In this document: piece by piece, positions 13,191 through 24,560 of the stretch
Position numbering within the stretch: position 1 is the stretch's first letter
How the letters are laid out: each line of letters starts with the position of its first letter
NCBI GenBank assembly: GCA_013407085.1
Contig: JACCGJ010014861.1
Span: forward strand, 1 to 64,000
Length of the DNA stretch: 64,000 nucleotides
DNA from: Atriophallophorus winterbourni
Lineage: Eukaryota > Platyhelminthes > Trematoda > Plagiorchiida > Microphallidae
Direction of reading: 5' to 3'
Notes under the pieces: generated by a model
Told to the model about the DNA's origin: nothing
What the model saw: the letters and a program-made list of their open reading frames with translations, nothing else
Databases searched by the model: none
Program-made: the position numbers and the translations under genes

Positions 13191-14362
13191 TACAAACCAC
13201 AGCATACTGCTACAAAAATTGGAGCAGCTCGGGATATGCGGCAGATTATTGGCCTGGATAAAGGACTACTTGACTGGTAGAGTTATAAGGGTTAGAGTTG
13301 ATGGGGCACTATCAAGCCCAGTAGAAGTTTCAAGAGGCGTACCTGAAGGCTCAGTCTTGGGGCCAATACTCTTCATCGTGTACGCGAATGATATACCTAA
13401 AATCGTACGCAGAAAAATCATTTTATTTGCGGATGACATCAAAGTCTGGACTAGCATACGCACCATAGAAGATTGCGAAATTCTCCAAAAAGATCTCGAA
13501 GCATTTCATAATTGGTCCTTGCGGAACTGCTTACCATTCAACATCCAAAAATGTAAAATGTTGAACGTCGGTAAATCATTCGAATTCTCATACTCTTTGT
13601 GATCTCAGCAACTTTCATGGGTTACTGAAGAGAAAGACCTGGGCGTGTGGATTAGCAGTAACCTGAAGTCTTCACGGCACTGTTCTGTTGTATACAAAAA
13701 GTCCTGCCAAATCTTAGCATTGCTCAGAAGGATCTTCGGTCGTTTCTCAAAGCAGATACTCCCACGTATAATTAACACCTTTATCAGACCAACAATGGAG
13801 TATGCTGTTCAAGCATGGTCCCCATGGTTACAAAAGGACATGACCTTGCTGCAACGGGTATACCACCGCGCTACAAAACTGGTGACCGGCTATACAACAG
13901 GCCATACGAGGAGCGGATTGCAACACTTAACCTCTTTGACTTTTCGTACCGTCGTCTCAGGGGTGACTTGATCCTGCTTTTCAATATTCTGCATACAGTG
14001 GATCACCCACTCGAACACCTGTTTCATAGGCAAGAAGCACGTGGTAGCAGCTCGCATGGATACAAGTTAATTATTCCACACTCCAGATCAAATTGTCGAA
14101 GGTTTTTCTTTGCTGTCAGAGTCTGTTTTCTATGGAACTCACTGCCCCCACATATCATTTGCGCAACAAGCCTGAACATGTTCAAGGCTGAACTTTACAA
14201 GTATATGTTGACTAAACCCAACCTTGCACCTGAATACACGTGCTGACTTTCCTTGTGTATAAAACATTTGTGTTGTCTTTATGAATTCCCTATATTTTTA
14301 ATCTGTGGTTACTGTAAAGTATTTACTTTTTGGACCATTAAAACTTTGAATAACTTTGAACA
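13186..14362 (+). pseudogene. CR1-like reverse transcriptase, 5'-truncated, inserted in R-A copy B
   Basis: The translation starts at NHSILLQKLE and shows the block GVPEGSVLGPILF (canonical GVPQGSVLGP), then LFADDIKVW with the catalytic FADD. The thumb/C-terminal part follows: DLGVWIS, LRRIFGRFS, PTMEYAVQAW and YHRATKLV. A stop at 13600 and two frame changes break it. The sequence closely resembles the minus-strand element at 35.5-40.4 kb (family 1). After the coding part, ATTAAAACTTTGAATAAC ends the element and R-A resumes at CACCTACATTTCCCC. The neighbouring R-A match shows about ten bases lost at the insertion point; no target-site duplication is evident. Confidence 0.88.
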
Positions 14363-15414
14363 CCTACATTTCCCCACTCCCTATCAAACTTGCTTTTCGT
14401 TTCACTCCTATTTTAACTTCACGAAATTATATTTTGTTTAAATTTTATAAGAACATTCTATTGTTTTCCGGATGGTTTTACGGTTTCTTCCAGCATGAAT
14501 CTAACATCATTATAAATTAATAGATAAATTGCATCCATTTCAACCGCATATAACCCATGCGACGTAAAATAACACCTAAGTCGTCATTAAACTACAACCA
14601 TCTAGAAATGACATCGTTGTTCAGCACTTAGATTTCATATTAGTTATGACTTTCCGTGTGGGTCCTTAACAAAATTGCGTCTATAAAAAGAACTGCGTTA
14701 TCAACCTCTTGCCAATTTCTGGTAAAAAAACAACATTTTTTCAAAAGTTCAGTCAGTATACACAATGATTATGTAACTTTTTTTCTTTTTTTGTTTTTCA
14801 AGAGTTAAGCCACAATGAACGAAAGAATGACTAATCCTATGCCAAAATGTGCTATTTTCGTATTTTGATCAAGGTTGAAAAAGCAATTAACTATGTAATA
14901 TCACGATGTCAAGTTATAAATACAATATTATAGACGTGAATGAGTCAAGCTGTTTATTTAAAAAAACACGTTGCCACACATGCATCAAACCAAAATAACA
15001 GGGCACATTCACTTGTCTGCGGTTTTTCCAATTTGTAACGATGACCATAGATGTTGCTAACAGGTTAATTTTAAATTAGGTATGCAATAGCTGGGAATTA
15101 GTTGTAAGAACTTTGCATGCAAGAATGAGATCATCTTAAAAATACGCTCATAACCGTCGTACGATGTACCAAATATATTTCATTCTGTGGATGTGCGAAA
15201 TTCAGACGCGATGATTGCTTACCTCAAACTTTTGGATGCTATGTAGACAACCACTCTCCGCTACGATACAAAATCAGAAAGCGCTAAGAAGTCCGACGAT
15301 GATGATCGTTAACGGTCTGAGCGAGAACAACCCCTGAAGGTTAATTGATGCGCAACCTCATCCGAAGTCGAAGGATATGCTACGTTTTAGGTTTGATTCA
15401 TTCGCCGCTCATGG
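14363..15414 (+). repeat. R-A repeat, copy B, right part
   Basis: Continues the R-A alignment from CACCTACATTTCCCCACTC through the AACCGCATATAA, CAAAATTGCGTCTATAAA and ACTCTCCGCTACGATAC landmarks also seen in copies A and C. No coding region seen. Confidence 0.75.
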
Positions 15415-16206
15415 CTTACTAAACCGATATTGATGAATTGTATATCGTGTGACTACGGAAGACGTCGGCCATCATTGTATGCTTCCGTAGATCTTTTCGC
15501 TCTATGCGTTCTATAATCATGAAACCAGAAGTTATAAAGGTTCGTAATTGTCGCTCTATATATTTCCGGCGAATCCTGTTCTTGTGTTGTCCCGGAGGGT
15601 GAAGTTGCACTCTTTATTCGAAAGATTGTGTTTTGCACGCATGTTTAACGAACCTCGCACATTCACAATATTTTCCATGGTTTATGTAAGCCTATATTAT
15701 TTTCAGAACATTAAAATTGGTTCCACTTATCCCAATCTTAATCTGTCTAGTTACAAACCGGTTCTGGTGGGTAAGTGCGGGGGATGTGAGCAACATTATG
15801 CTTTCAATTTAATCGAATTGAATATCGGTCAACGACGTCTTGATGAAATTAAATTTTTGCTGCGTGCTGCGTTCTGTCAGCGGAATGGATTACACTTCGC
15901 TAATTGTTGGGAAATCATTCAAAATAAACAAATAATACCCTTCCCAGTAGTGAGGTAATTCAAACAAAATATGAGCGACGAGGACAGCAGAGAAAAGCGT
16001 ATGTGAAATTTTTAACCACAGTTCGGATTCCAACGTCCACAGTGTATTTTGTTGACTGCTTGCAGGTGTTTTATAAAGCCATCGCAATATTACGTTTTTA
16101 CGACAGAAAAGATGTGTTAAATGAATCTGTTAATTATCATCTCACGCTAAAAACTGAAAGGTGAAAGTGTGACGTGTAGTGAAAACCTGACTGACGGGGT
16201 GAAAAT
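15415..16206. other. unassigned region with a 136-codon frame and a satellite scrap
   Basis: An open frame at 15548-15958 (plus) has no recognised motif, and its overlapping minus-strand frames are equally long, so coding is doubtful. Around 15770-15805 the bases GGGGGATGTGAGCAACA match the reverse complement of the satellite unit. Otherwise nothing is recognised. Confidence 0.3.
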
Positions 16207-16392
16207 GTTTTGGTAGATAAATTGAGACTGGATTATTTGAATGATGGTCATTCAATGTAGCGAGACAAATCGTACGTCGCGAGAGGATGAGGATACGCTG
16301 CAGGTTGATAATCAAAATGCCTATATACCGTGAATTACAAATATCAACATGCTGGGAGACTGTGACTGTGATTTTGCTTTTACATTATTACA
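16207..16392 (+). repeat. LTR-like ~185-bp repeat, copy 1
   Basis: Matches the reverse complement of about 26206-26390 over about 185 bp, including ATTCAATGTAGCGAGACAA, ACGCTGCAGG and ATGCCTATATACCGTGA. A 137-bp core could be read as TGTAG...TACA, with TG/CA ends like an LTR, but similarity extends about 45 bp further upstream, so the true boundary is uncertain. It abuts a reverse-transcriptase fragment. Confidence 0.55.
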
Positions 16393-16625
16393 TAATTACT
16401 TCACTGTAGGAGTTAGAAGGGTTGGAGTAGATTGAGCGATTTCCAGACCAGTTTATGCTACATGTGGTGTGCCTCAAGGTTTATTCTTGAGCCGGTGCTC
16501 TTCCTGGGGTGCCGGGACGATATACCTGAAATCGTACGCAGCAAAATCATTTTTTTGCAGATGACATATATGTCTGGATTAACGTACGCACAACATAACA
16601 TTGCCAAATTCTTCAAAAAGATTTC
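16393..16625 (+). pseudogene. reverse transcriptase fragment (GVPQG block)
   Basis: Reads GVPQG after TC, then a decayed version of the LGPILF and FADD region (ADDIY is split by a frame change near 16560). It is a short family-1 CR1-like piece with stops, starting exactly where the LTR-like repeat ends and running into a TA microsatellite. Confidence 0.65.
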
Positions 16626-16657
16626 AGAGCAAGTCATACGTTGTTCTTACGAAATTA

Positions 16658-16660
<3 letters not shown>

Positions 16661-16697
<37 letters not shown>
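16661..16697 (+). repeat. (TA)n microsatellite
   Basis: An uninterrupted TA run of about 18 repeats separates the plus-strand RT fragment from the minus-strand CR1 element. Confidence 0.95.
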
Positions 16698-16701
<4 letters not shown>

Positions 16702-16734
16702 GAACCTACTGAAAATTCTCTTTAGGAAAGACAA

Positions 16735-17900
16735 TATATGTGATGTTTTGCTATAGACGGATTTGCAGAGTCTCGACATCACTAGGGTGTTGCTTATTAG
16801 CACACCCAAGTCCTTCAGTTCACGAGAGGCTGTGTACCAATAAAATAATGGAACTCCACAAAATTTCAAATTTTTCACATATGACACTTTTTGAAATTGA
16901 AAAATAGGGGATTTTTAGGGACCAAACCTGGAGGTTGTCCAGATCCTTCTGGAGCAGTTTGCAGTCTTCCGACTTACTTATCTTCGACCACTCATTTATA
17001 TCGTCCGCGAACAATACGATCTTGCATTTGATGAGAGCCGGTATGTCATTAGCATAAATCGCGAAGAGGATTGGTCCGAGGACGGATCCCTGAGGCACTC
17101 CACTTGTCACAGCTACTGACTTCGATAGAGCACCGTCTACAGAGAACTTAACAAGCCGATCAGTCAGGTAAAATTCTAACCAGGCTAACAGTCTGCCAGG
17201 GATACCACAACCTTCCAGCTTCTGCAAGAGAATACTGTGGTTTACACGGTCAAATGCTTTCGACATATCGATGTAACATACATGGATAGGATCCCCAACA
17301 TCTACTGCTCGAGTCAAGTCGTCAAGGGTTAGGAGAAGGTTGGTAAGTCAGGAGTATCCCTTTCTAAACGCGTGTAGCGGTACCGAAAAAGGCTCATTTT
17401 CCTTAATGTATTTGCTCAGTTTGTTCGCCACGATCCTTTCGTGCACCTTGGATACGGCGGACAACAAGGTAACGGGCCTGTAGTTTGCAGGCTCTAAACG
17501 CACCCTGCCTATGAAAATCGGGGAGATTATACCCGATTTCCATTTCATCGTTATCACAATTTCACACAGCGTTTTGCAGAATAACGGTGTCAGAAGTCCG
17601 CATAGAAATTGTGCACAATACGTGAGTATATTGGGGGTAATTTTATCATAACCATGGGTTTTTGGGGTTCAACGGTAGTAGAGTTCCCATAACCTCTTCT
17701 TTGGTAATGGTTATTTTTTACAATGATACAGGGTGCGTTATTTCTGCATCCAGTTGTATATCCACGCTTTTATTTGGACAAAATACTGTAGCGTAGTAAT
17801 TTACGGGAACATCCGCAGTGTCAGCTGCATTTGTGGTAATTCAAGAGGGCGTCCGTATGGCCGCAACTCCTGGTTTCGCTGAACACTGCTTGTTCACAAT
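16735..17900 (-). pseudogene. CR1-like reverse transcriptase, family 1, second copy
   Basis: Minus-strand translation gives NYRPVTLLSAVSKVHERIV (17470), HVCYIDMSKAFDRVNHSIL (17270), GVPQGSVLGPILFAIYAND (17100) and LFADDINEW (17010), all standard LINE reverse-transcriptase blocks. The frame breaks near 17330, 16890 and 16820. The part from DLGV to the end is mostly missing; only a piece ending SFLKRIFSRF remains at about 16700. Upstream (17560-17900) the linker to the endonuclease is present but decayed. It belongs with the endonuclease and ORF1 pieces up to 20470. Confidence 0.85.
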
Positions 17901-18210
17901 CTGGTAAAGAAGCTTTAGATTCCGTTTCATTTTAGCCATTATATCAGGTTGATACTGTATTTTATCTCCAGCAATAAGTTTAAAAACCTGGTTTCTACGT
18001 AATCGAAAGGTCTCCCATGTGGTTTATTAACTGGTGCTGGTTCCTCCAAACCAAATTTCGCATTTTAATTCATTTCCGAGTGCGAATGCGGATTTTAAAT
18101 CCAAATGCATTTCCACACTGTTTAGGTAGGAATGCTCAGTTTGAGTTGATTTTCCGGTTAAGCTTCGTCAAAATGCTAGACCACTGCTCTCTTACTCCAA
18201 TGGCTTCAAT

Positions 18211-18990
18211 TTAACAATCGTTCATAAAACTCAGGCCGTTTGATAATTTAGATAGGCATACCTTTCTGATGATTTTTGTTGTATCGTTTTTTCGCTCTGC
18301 TCGACATAGGTAGTCAACATTCAAGACCAAATGGTCGCTCGAACCTAGCGGACAATCGTATGTAATGTTTTCGACGGAGTCATCTTCAGTTGTCAAGATC
18401 AGATCGAGCGTTGAAGGCATATCTCTCCCTCTGTATCTTGCATTGCTTTCAACGTCATTATACAAGGGAATTTCGTCAAACAGCTGCTGGAAGATGGCAG
18501 AAGTTGAGGTCTGAGAAATTTTGTTAGTCTTCAGCAAGTTAGACAGAATAAAGTCTCCCATGATCAAGATTCTGTTATGATATCTGGGGGCAACAAAGCG
18601 TAGCTTGTCGAGTAGATTCGTATTATACACTTCCAGGGCTGCTGGTGGACGGTAAATTACGCCGATTGTGCAATCATCGCCTGTAGTCGTTGTCAACAAA
18701 CACCATAGCATGTTCTGAAGCACCAAGTCAAAATCCTTAAGTCCTTTGCACTTGAGTCTCTGATCATAATAGAGTGCCACACCTCCTCCACGTGACGCAC
18801 GGTCTCGGCGGAGAAGTGACATGCCAGCAATCTCTAACTCACAATCGTGGATTTTCGGGCTGAGCCAAGTTTCAGTAATGGCAATTAGCTAAGGTCGTTT
18901 AGTCTGAAACCGAGCGACAAGTTCGGCAAATTTGTTAATCAAGCATTGGGCATTGATACAGAGGCATCCAAGAACAGTTTTGGTAAGCAA
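18211..18990 (-). pseudogene. CR1-like AP endonuclease domain, second family-1 copy
   Basis: Shows AITETWLS near 18865 with the catalytic glutamate intact, RASRGGGVALYYDQR (18780), IGVIYRPP (18660), IMGDFILSNL (18560, where the canonical motif is GDFN, so the Asn is replaced), STLDLILT (18400) and GSSDHLVL (18340) with the catalytic SDH. A stop lies just before the first part (18890). This is the EN half of ORF2 and nicks target DNA in intact relatives; here the ORF is broken. Confidence 0.85.
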
Positions 18991-19185
18991 AAATGGATGG
19001 TGTCGTGTGATGGCATAATCTGAGACAACCGTCGTTGTCACGCCGACTCCGGAAAAGTCGGCACTTTTCTGTTTTTTTAAAGTTAAGTATCATATCGGTC
19101 GTTTCAGGTTGAGAGGCGCAAATCGAGTCCTCTTTTGGCCAAAAAAGATTTCTTTATCTGGCTTCAGTTTACTCTCGGGAGTCAC

Positions 19186-19990
19186 TTAGGGTGGTTTTGC
19201 GTTCGATTGCTGATTTTGTGTCCCAGCTGAAGATTCTTTTCTTGGTTCAGTTGATAGGGCTTCATCAATCCTGACAGTATATAATGCAGAATGGGCTGCA
19301 TTTATATCAGTGTTCATGTGATCGCTAAGGCTTACAGATTTTGGGATTTTGTGTTTCCAGCATTTCCAGTTGGAACCTACATTATCAACCATGGTACTCA
19401 TCAGGAAGTTTATTTTTAGCGGGCGTGACGCATTACCTTTGTAGTTTGCTGGGGAAGGCAGTGTGAAACTATCCACGACAATGGCCTTTTCGATGAAAAT
19501 GCTATCAGCCAGAAAACTCCATTGCCTGTAGTCATGTTCAGCTCGCTCGTTAGCCTCCGGATTGCCTGCCAGTTCTAGAACTCCCAGGATGATGAGATTG
19601 CGATTAGATGACTTTCTTTTGTCGAATGTATTGTTCCTCCTTTCGGACCGTGGAATATCAGCATGAATACGAATATTTAGTGAATTGTTAGACCCAAGTA
19701 GGTAAGAATTTAGTAGTACGTTTTCCAGGTCACGCTCATTTTCGAAGTTAACCCTAAACAGTCTGGGTTTATCCTGATGAGGTGAATCACGCCGTTTAGT
19801 TAAACGAGTCAATGCTAACCGCACTACAGTTCCAAGTTTCATGAGTTCACACAGTTCCTTCCATTTTCCCGCATCGTGCCTTTGACGGTCTTATAAGAGA
19901 GTGCATTCAGGCTCAGGAACGTCAGTACAAATGACACTCAAAGAGTGAGCATTACGCTTGGTGAAAATGCTATTTCGTTTCTTCAAAGCA
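19186..19990 (-). pseudogene. ORF1-like protein of CR1 element, second copy (RRM-like part only)
   Basis: A 218-codon frame (19186-19842) aligns by eye with residues from about 250 on of the ORF1 at 38511-39929: ALTRLTKRRDS, HQDKPRLFRVNF, ENVLLNSYLL, then LIILGVLE, EHDYRQWSF and PLKINFL. The more N-terminal RRM-like half continues, out of frame, to about 19950. The PHD-like finger is missing. Confidence 0.75.
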
Positions 19991-20470
19991 TTATCTGTTT
20001 TGGGATCATTTGGTTGTTCAACGGCTCGCTTTTTATTCGCGGATTATGTTGAATTTGTTTCAGAACTTTCCGAAGCACGCGGATCATAAAACAGCTAAGT
20101 TTTTCTGAATTTATAAGTCGAGTGTCCGAAGTGTCAAGCGAAGTGGGAAAACAAGCTTTTACGAATGGTGGAAAATTCAATACAATATTCAGTGTTGCTC
20201 ACAAACTTGCCCGTGTAGGTTAGTTTTGTTCAAAATGTTTAAAATTGATTTTTACTATATTGCTTTTTTGCATCCGGAAATGAGATGCTCATAGTGCATG
20301 CGTTATGAGAAATCCGAAAAGGAGCAATTTATCCACATAGGATGAGATGGGGTGAAGTACATCTAAAAACGCACGAGCACAGAATTATGCGACTTCACAG
20401 CGCTACGCTGTATCTTGGAACGTATAGAGATAATGGCTATCCGCGTGTCACATTCCCATCACACACATCA
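19991..20470 (-). repeat. 5' region of the second family-1 CR1 copy
   Basis: The stretch around 20365-20400 (GAGCACAGAATTATGCGAC) matches 40345-40375 near the 5' end of the better-preserved element, suggesting a shared 5' untranslated start. No gene is called here. Confidence 0.5.
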
Positions 20471-20499
20471 AGCAAGTGTTTTAGTGGATGTCGTTGATT

Positions 20500-20890
20500 A
20501 GACAATTCTCTAGGTCAAAATAATGTCGCTCCGTGTCCACCTTTGGATAAACTCACATAGACCCAGATGTCGCAGTCTTTCGGTATACGGAACATTGTGA
20601 AGACCTATTACTAACTTTGTTGCTCTATGATAGATTTTATCGAAGTGAACAACATCTTTTCGTAGCCAGACGATTACGGCATACTCCATTGTTGGGCGGA
20701 GGTAGACATTCATTATCCTTGGTAACGTTACCAGAGAGAATCTTCCAAATATTCTTCGAAAAATACCTACTAATCTGTTAGACCGTCGATATAGATTCTG
20801 GCAGTGCACTGTGCTCTTCAGGTTCCCGCTAATCCACACTCCAATATCTTTTTCTAACGAGCTCCATGCTAGACTTTCAGTTCTCAATCG
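20500..20890 (-). pseudogene. CR1-like reverse transcriptase C-terminal fragment
   Basis: Reads EKDIGVWISGNLKSTVHC, FRRIFGRFS, RPTMEYAV and YHRATKLVIG in one frame. These are the thumb/C-terminal motifs of family 1. It begins immediately after a short TA run at 20891-20906 that separates it from an RTE-B C-terminus in the same orientation, giving a fused open frame of 150 codons (20510-20962). Confidence 0.8.
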
Positions 20891-20906
20891 ATATATATAT
20901 ATATAT

Positions 20907-22440
20907 GCACGCCGTTGGTGTGATCCACGTTCAGCAGCTAAGGGCTGTATCTGCTTCTCCACAGTTTGCAGAAGACGCGTTACTCAATGCAGTTAGTGTG
21001 AGCGGTCAAGAGTGAGTTCTTCTTAAATCGCCGGGTTAATGCTAATAGCTTTCATATCACTTTTGAAAACGTCTTTGTACCGCAAGTGCGGTCTGCCCAA
21101 TGGCCCACATTCTAATTGTAATTCACCATGAAGTAAATCTTTCAGAATACGACCATTATCCATTCTGGAGATATGACCAAGCCACCGCAGGCGGCGCGGT
21201 CGATCAAGCTCTATAGGCTAGCTTTTGAAAGCATTTCAGCACTAGTCCCCCTGTCCATCCACGATATGTTCAAGATACAACGTATGCTTCGTAGATCGTA
21301 AGCATTCAGCTTCCGTTCGTGTATTGCCTGGGTGATCCAGGTTTCACTGCTGTACAGTAAAGCATTTAGTACGCACGCGCTGTATATCAGCATCTTTGTC
21401 TTTACAGACAGATTGCGGTTACCCCAAACACGAGAGTTCAATCGGGACAAATTGACAGCTGCTCTGCCAATCCGCTTACCAATCTCCGTGTCTAGCGAGA
21501 GGTTATCCGAAATGGTTGAACCGAGCTGTGTGGAATGATGTACTGATTTAAGCTGACAGTTTCCAACGGTGATGATATTAGGCGATGCAGTCCCTTTACC
21601 AAGGACTATGGTATTGCTCATGCTGATTGTAAGCCCATAGTCTTTGCATGGCGACGAAAACAGTCCATTAGCGACTGGAGGTGCTCTTGGGAGTGAGCAA
21701 TAAAGGCTGCATCGTCGGCAAACTGCAGGTTACGGATTAGCACATTTCGTGCCTTAATTTGTGCTCTCAACCGGTTCAGGTTGGAAAGCTTGCCATAACT
21801 ACGCGTTCGTATGTATATTCCTTCTGTCCTCGTCCTAAGAGCGTGTTTCAGAAGCAGAGCAAAGAAAATGCCGAACAGCGTGGGAGCAAAAATACACCCT
21901 TGTTTGACGTCTCGGCGAATTTCAGGTGCTTCTGAGCAGACACTGTTAAAATGGGCTTAGTGCATCATGTTTGATTGGAACGAAATAACGAATTTGAGCA
22001 GTTTTGGAGGCAGGCTATCAAATCAAGGATTTCAAAAAGAACCTTGCTGCTGACGTAGTCGAATGTTCCCGACATTTTTCTTGAAGTTGTCTCAGGGAGA
22101 ATATAATGTCAACGGTTGATCTTCCCTTGTGGAAGCCACATTAAGATTCGGAGTAACTTATATCAGCTAAAACTTGCAGCCGGATCTGTAAGACATTAGC
22201 AAACAATTTGCCCACAACATTCATGAGGGAAATTTCTCTGTAATGTTTGCAGTCGCCTCTTTCTCCCTCATCCATATATAAGGTGATGAACTTTGTGTCT
22301 CGCATCTCTTGTGGGACACACTCCTTCTGCCAGCACTGAAGAAGCTGAAATGACTTTGCTACCAAGACCGTCAAATGCACCTGAGACAAACAATTTGGAG
22401 CAGCCGATCAATTCTTGGTCGGTGAATCCACTACTATGAG
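20907..22440 (-). pseudogene. RTE-B retrotransposon, reverse transcriptase to C-terminal region, degraded
   Basis: Minus-strand pieces show CVPQEMRDTKFITLYMDEGE and DCKHYREISLMNVVGKLFANVL (22300-22200), the palm entry of RTE reverse transcriptases. A decayed catalytic region lies at 21650-22100. The C-terminal region 21211-21621 carries FVKYLGS-type sequence, KTKMLIYSACVLNALLYSSE and RSIRCILNISW, and the tail LAAERGSHQRR is at 20935. Several frame breaks and stops are present. The same family occurs intact at its C-terminus at 46275-46853. Confidence 0.82.
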
Positions 22441-22454
22441 CTCTTCATCGTCAA

Positions 22455-23320
22455 CAAAAATCGAATCTCTATCATGCTTATACACCAATGCTCAGGGCTT
22501 TCTGAGCAAGTTCACTGAACTGTATTCACGTGCGACCGTGGCGTCTTGGGATTTGATTGCAAAGACAGAAACCTGATTGAGTTATTCTATACACGACTCT
22601 GAACTCAATATCCCACATATGATTATTTACAGAAAAGATCGAGCAACAAAAGGTGGCGGTGTCCTCCTCAACTTACATGGTCACCATGGTTACAAAGGAC
22701 ATGACCTTGCTGCAACGCGTATACCACCGTGTTACAAAACTGGTGACCAGACTATATAACAGGCAATACGAGGAGAGGATTGCAACTCTGAACCTGTTTG
22801 ACGTTTCGTACCGGCGTGTCAAGGGTGACATGCTGTTCAACATTTTGCATACTTGAACACCTGTTTCATCGGCGAGAAGCATGTGGCAGCAAATCTCATG
22901 GCTAGAGGTTAATTATTCCACACTCCAGATCAAATTGTCGAAGGTTCTTTATTGCTGTCCGAGTTTGTTTTAAATGGAACTCTCTGCCCCCACATATCAT
23001 TTGGGCATCAAGCCTGAACGTGTTCAAGGATCAGAACTCAGAACTCAGAAAATTTTATGGTAGAAAAAGCAGTAAGCTTAACAATTACCATAGGATGACA
23101 AGGTATATGGAGTATATAATAAAATATAAAATATCTCAAAAATCAATAGGGACAGTCACATACCGCATGGTTGAACTTGACAAGTATATTTTGACCAAAC
23201 CGTACCTCGCACCTGAATTCACATCTGAACTTGATTAAAAAATTTGTGTTGCTTTTAGGCATTCCCTATATTTTTACCGCAGTATTTGCTTCTTGGAACA
23301 TTAAAACCTTGAATTACGCG
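22455..23320 (+). pseudogene. internally deleted CR1-like element (EN start joined to RT end)
   Basis: Starts with the EN N-terminus: YTNAQGF, FTELYS, DLIAKTET followed by TGA where Trp is expected, and RATKGGGVLLNLH (22680). It jumps directly into the RT C-terminal sequence (GYKGHDLAAT, then KLVTRLYNRQYEERI at 22750), skipping most of ORF2. The end resembles the element end at 14362 (ATTAAAACCTTGAAT at 23304). Its first 310 bp duplicate 23818-24035. Confidence 0.8.
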
Positions 23321-23327
23321 CTCTAGA

Positions 23328-23480
23328 ATGATAGACGTCACATGCGGAGTTCCGCAGGGCGTTTTCTGTTCTTGGTGTAAATGAATGACGTGTTGAAGGA
23401 TAATGGGTGAAATTTAATAATGTTTGCCGATGGCATTACAATATAGAAAGGTGTTAGGACTATTACCGGCTGTATGGCAT
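23328..23480 (+). pseudogene. reverse transcriptase scrap (CGVPQG, FADG)
   Basis: Reads DVTCGVPQGVF and, in a shifted frame, IMFADGIT, a mutated FADD box. Only about 150 bp are recognisable. Confidence 0.6.
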
Positions 23481-23689
23481 GAAACCGAGTTCCGTACACC
23501 TAATAAAAGGACATAATAACGACGCATGTTATGCGCCTTAAACCGAAAAACGAATCGCATTAGCCCCCTCCTTTCGAAATATCATTCCGCACAGATGAGA
23601 TGAAGGATAAAATACTCAAGATGTGGTATCAATGCCGAAAATTCGCACCTCCTGAAATTCGTATTCGGGCTGTATACTACATAAAATGT
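23481..23689. other. unassigned, nothing recognised
   Basis: No motif seen between two transposon pieces. Confidence 0.3.
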
Positions 23690-23815
23690 ACGAACACTTT
23701 TGTTCCTGAAATGACTCCGCTACCAAGTCAATCAAATGCACCTGAGACAAAAAACCTGTAGCAGCCGGCCAATTCTGGGTCGGCGAATCCACTACTATGA
23801 ACACTTCTTCTGCAA
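23690..23815 (-). pseudogene. RTE-B fragment
   Basis: Minus-strand FIVVDSPTQNWPAA, FLSQVHLIDLVAESFQ parallels the sequence at 22430-22340 (VVDSPTKN, CLSQVHLTVLVAKSFQ). It lies head-to-head with the next CR1 piece, exactly as at 22.4 kb. Confidence 0.7.
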
Positions 23816-23817
23816 CA

Positions 23818-24560
23818 AAAATCAAATCTCTTTCATGCTGATACACTATCGGTCAAGGCTTTCTAGGCAAGTTCACTGAACTGTATTCGCGTTCGTCCGT
23901 GGCGTCTTGGGATTTGATTGCAGTGACATAAACCTGGTTGAATAATTCTATACGCGACTCTGAACTCAAAATCCCACATATGATGATTTACAGAAAAGAT
24001 CGAGCAACAAAAGGTGGCGGTGTCCTCCTCAACTTACATGAAAGCATCAACTGCACTATACTTCTTTCCCCCAAGTTAGATGTCCCAGGTACATTGTTTT
24101 GCTCTTTTGACTTACATGATAAACGTAAGTGCATTTTAGCATTGATATATCGACGCCCTTTTTCATCATCTGCCACCGACACTGTTCTTTCTAATGCAAT
24201 ACATTTTGCATTGAAGCCCACATATTCACATTCGCTCCTCCTCGGTGATTTTAATGTACCGACCCTTGCAACACACATTAAAGGTGACGATTCATTCAAC
24301 CAACGCGATTTCGATCTGAACAAACCCCATCTACCCTGTACACCATACTTAAAAACGAAAAAATCATGATAGAATCTGTTTCCTGTACAACTCCACTCTG
24401 ATTAAGTGATCATGTTGTCATGACAATTGATTATTTTTATCAATACAAACCTTCAGGAAATACTCAGCGAACGTATACAACTGTGAACTATGACGCATTT
24501 AGAGCACTTACTACTGCAAATTGATGGGATTTCCTTGAACTCAAATCAGCTAACTAAGTA
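23818..24560 (+). pseudogene. CR1-like AP endonuclease domain (family 2)
   Basis: Begins as the copy at 22455 does. At 23926-23934 the catalytic ETW reads stop-TW (TAA in place of GAA). The 143-codon frame 23938-24369 has RKDRATKGGGVLLNLHE, CILALIYRRPFS and LLLGDFNVPTL with GDFN intact. LSDHVVMTI follows out of frame at 24400. The protein is broken. Confidence 0.85.

Noticed and set aside
15548..15958. 136-codon frame as a host gene
   Set aside because: No recognisable motif, contains a satellite scrap, and lies within transposon debris.
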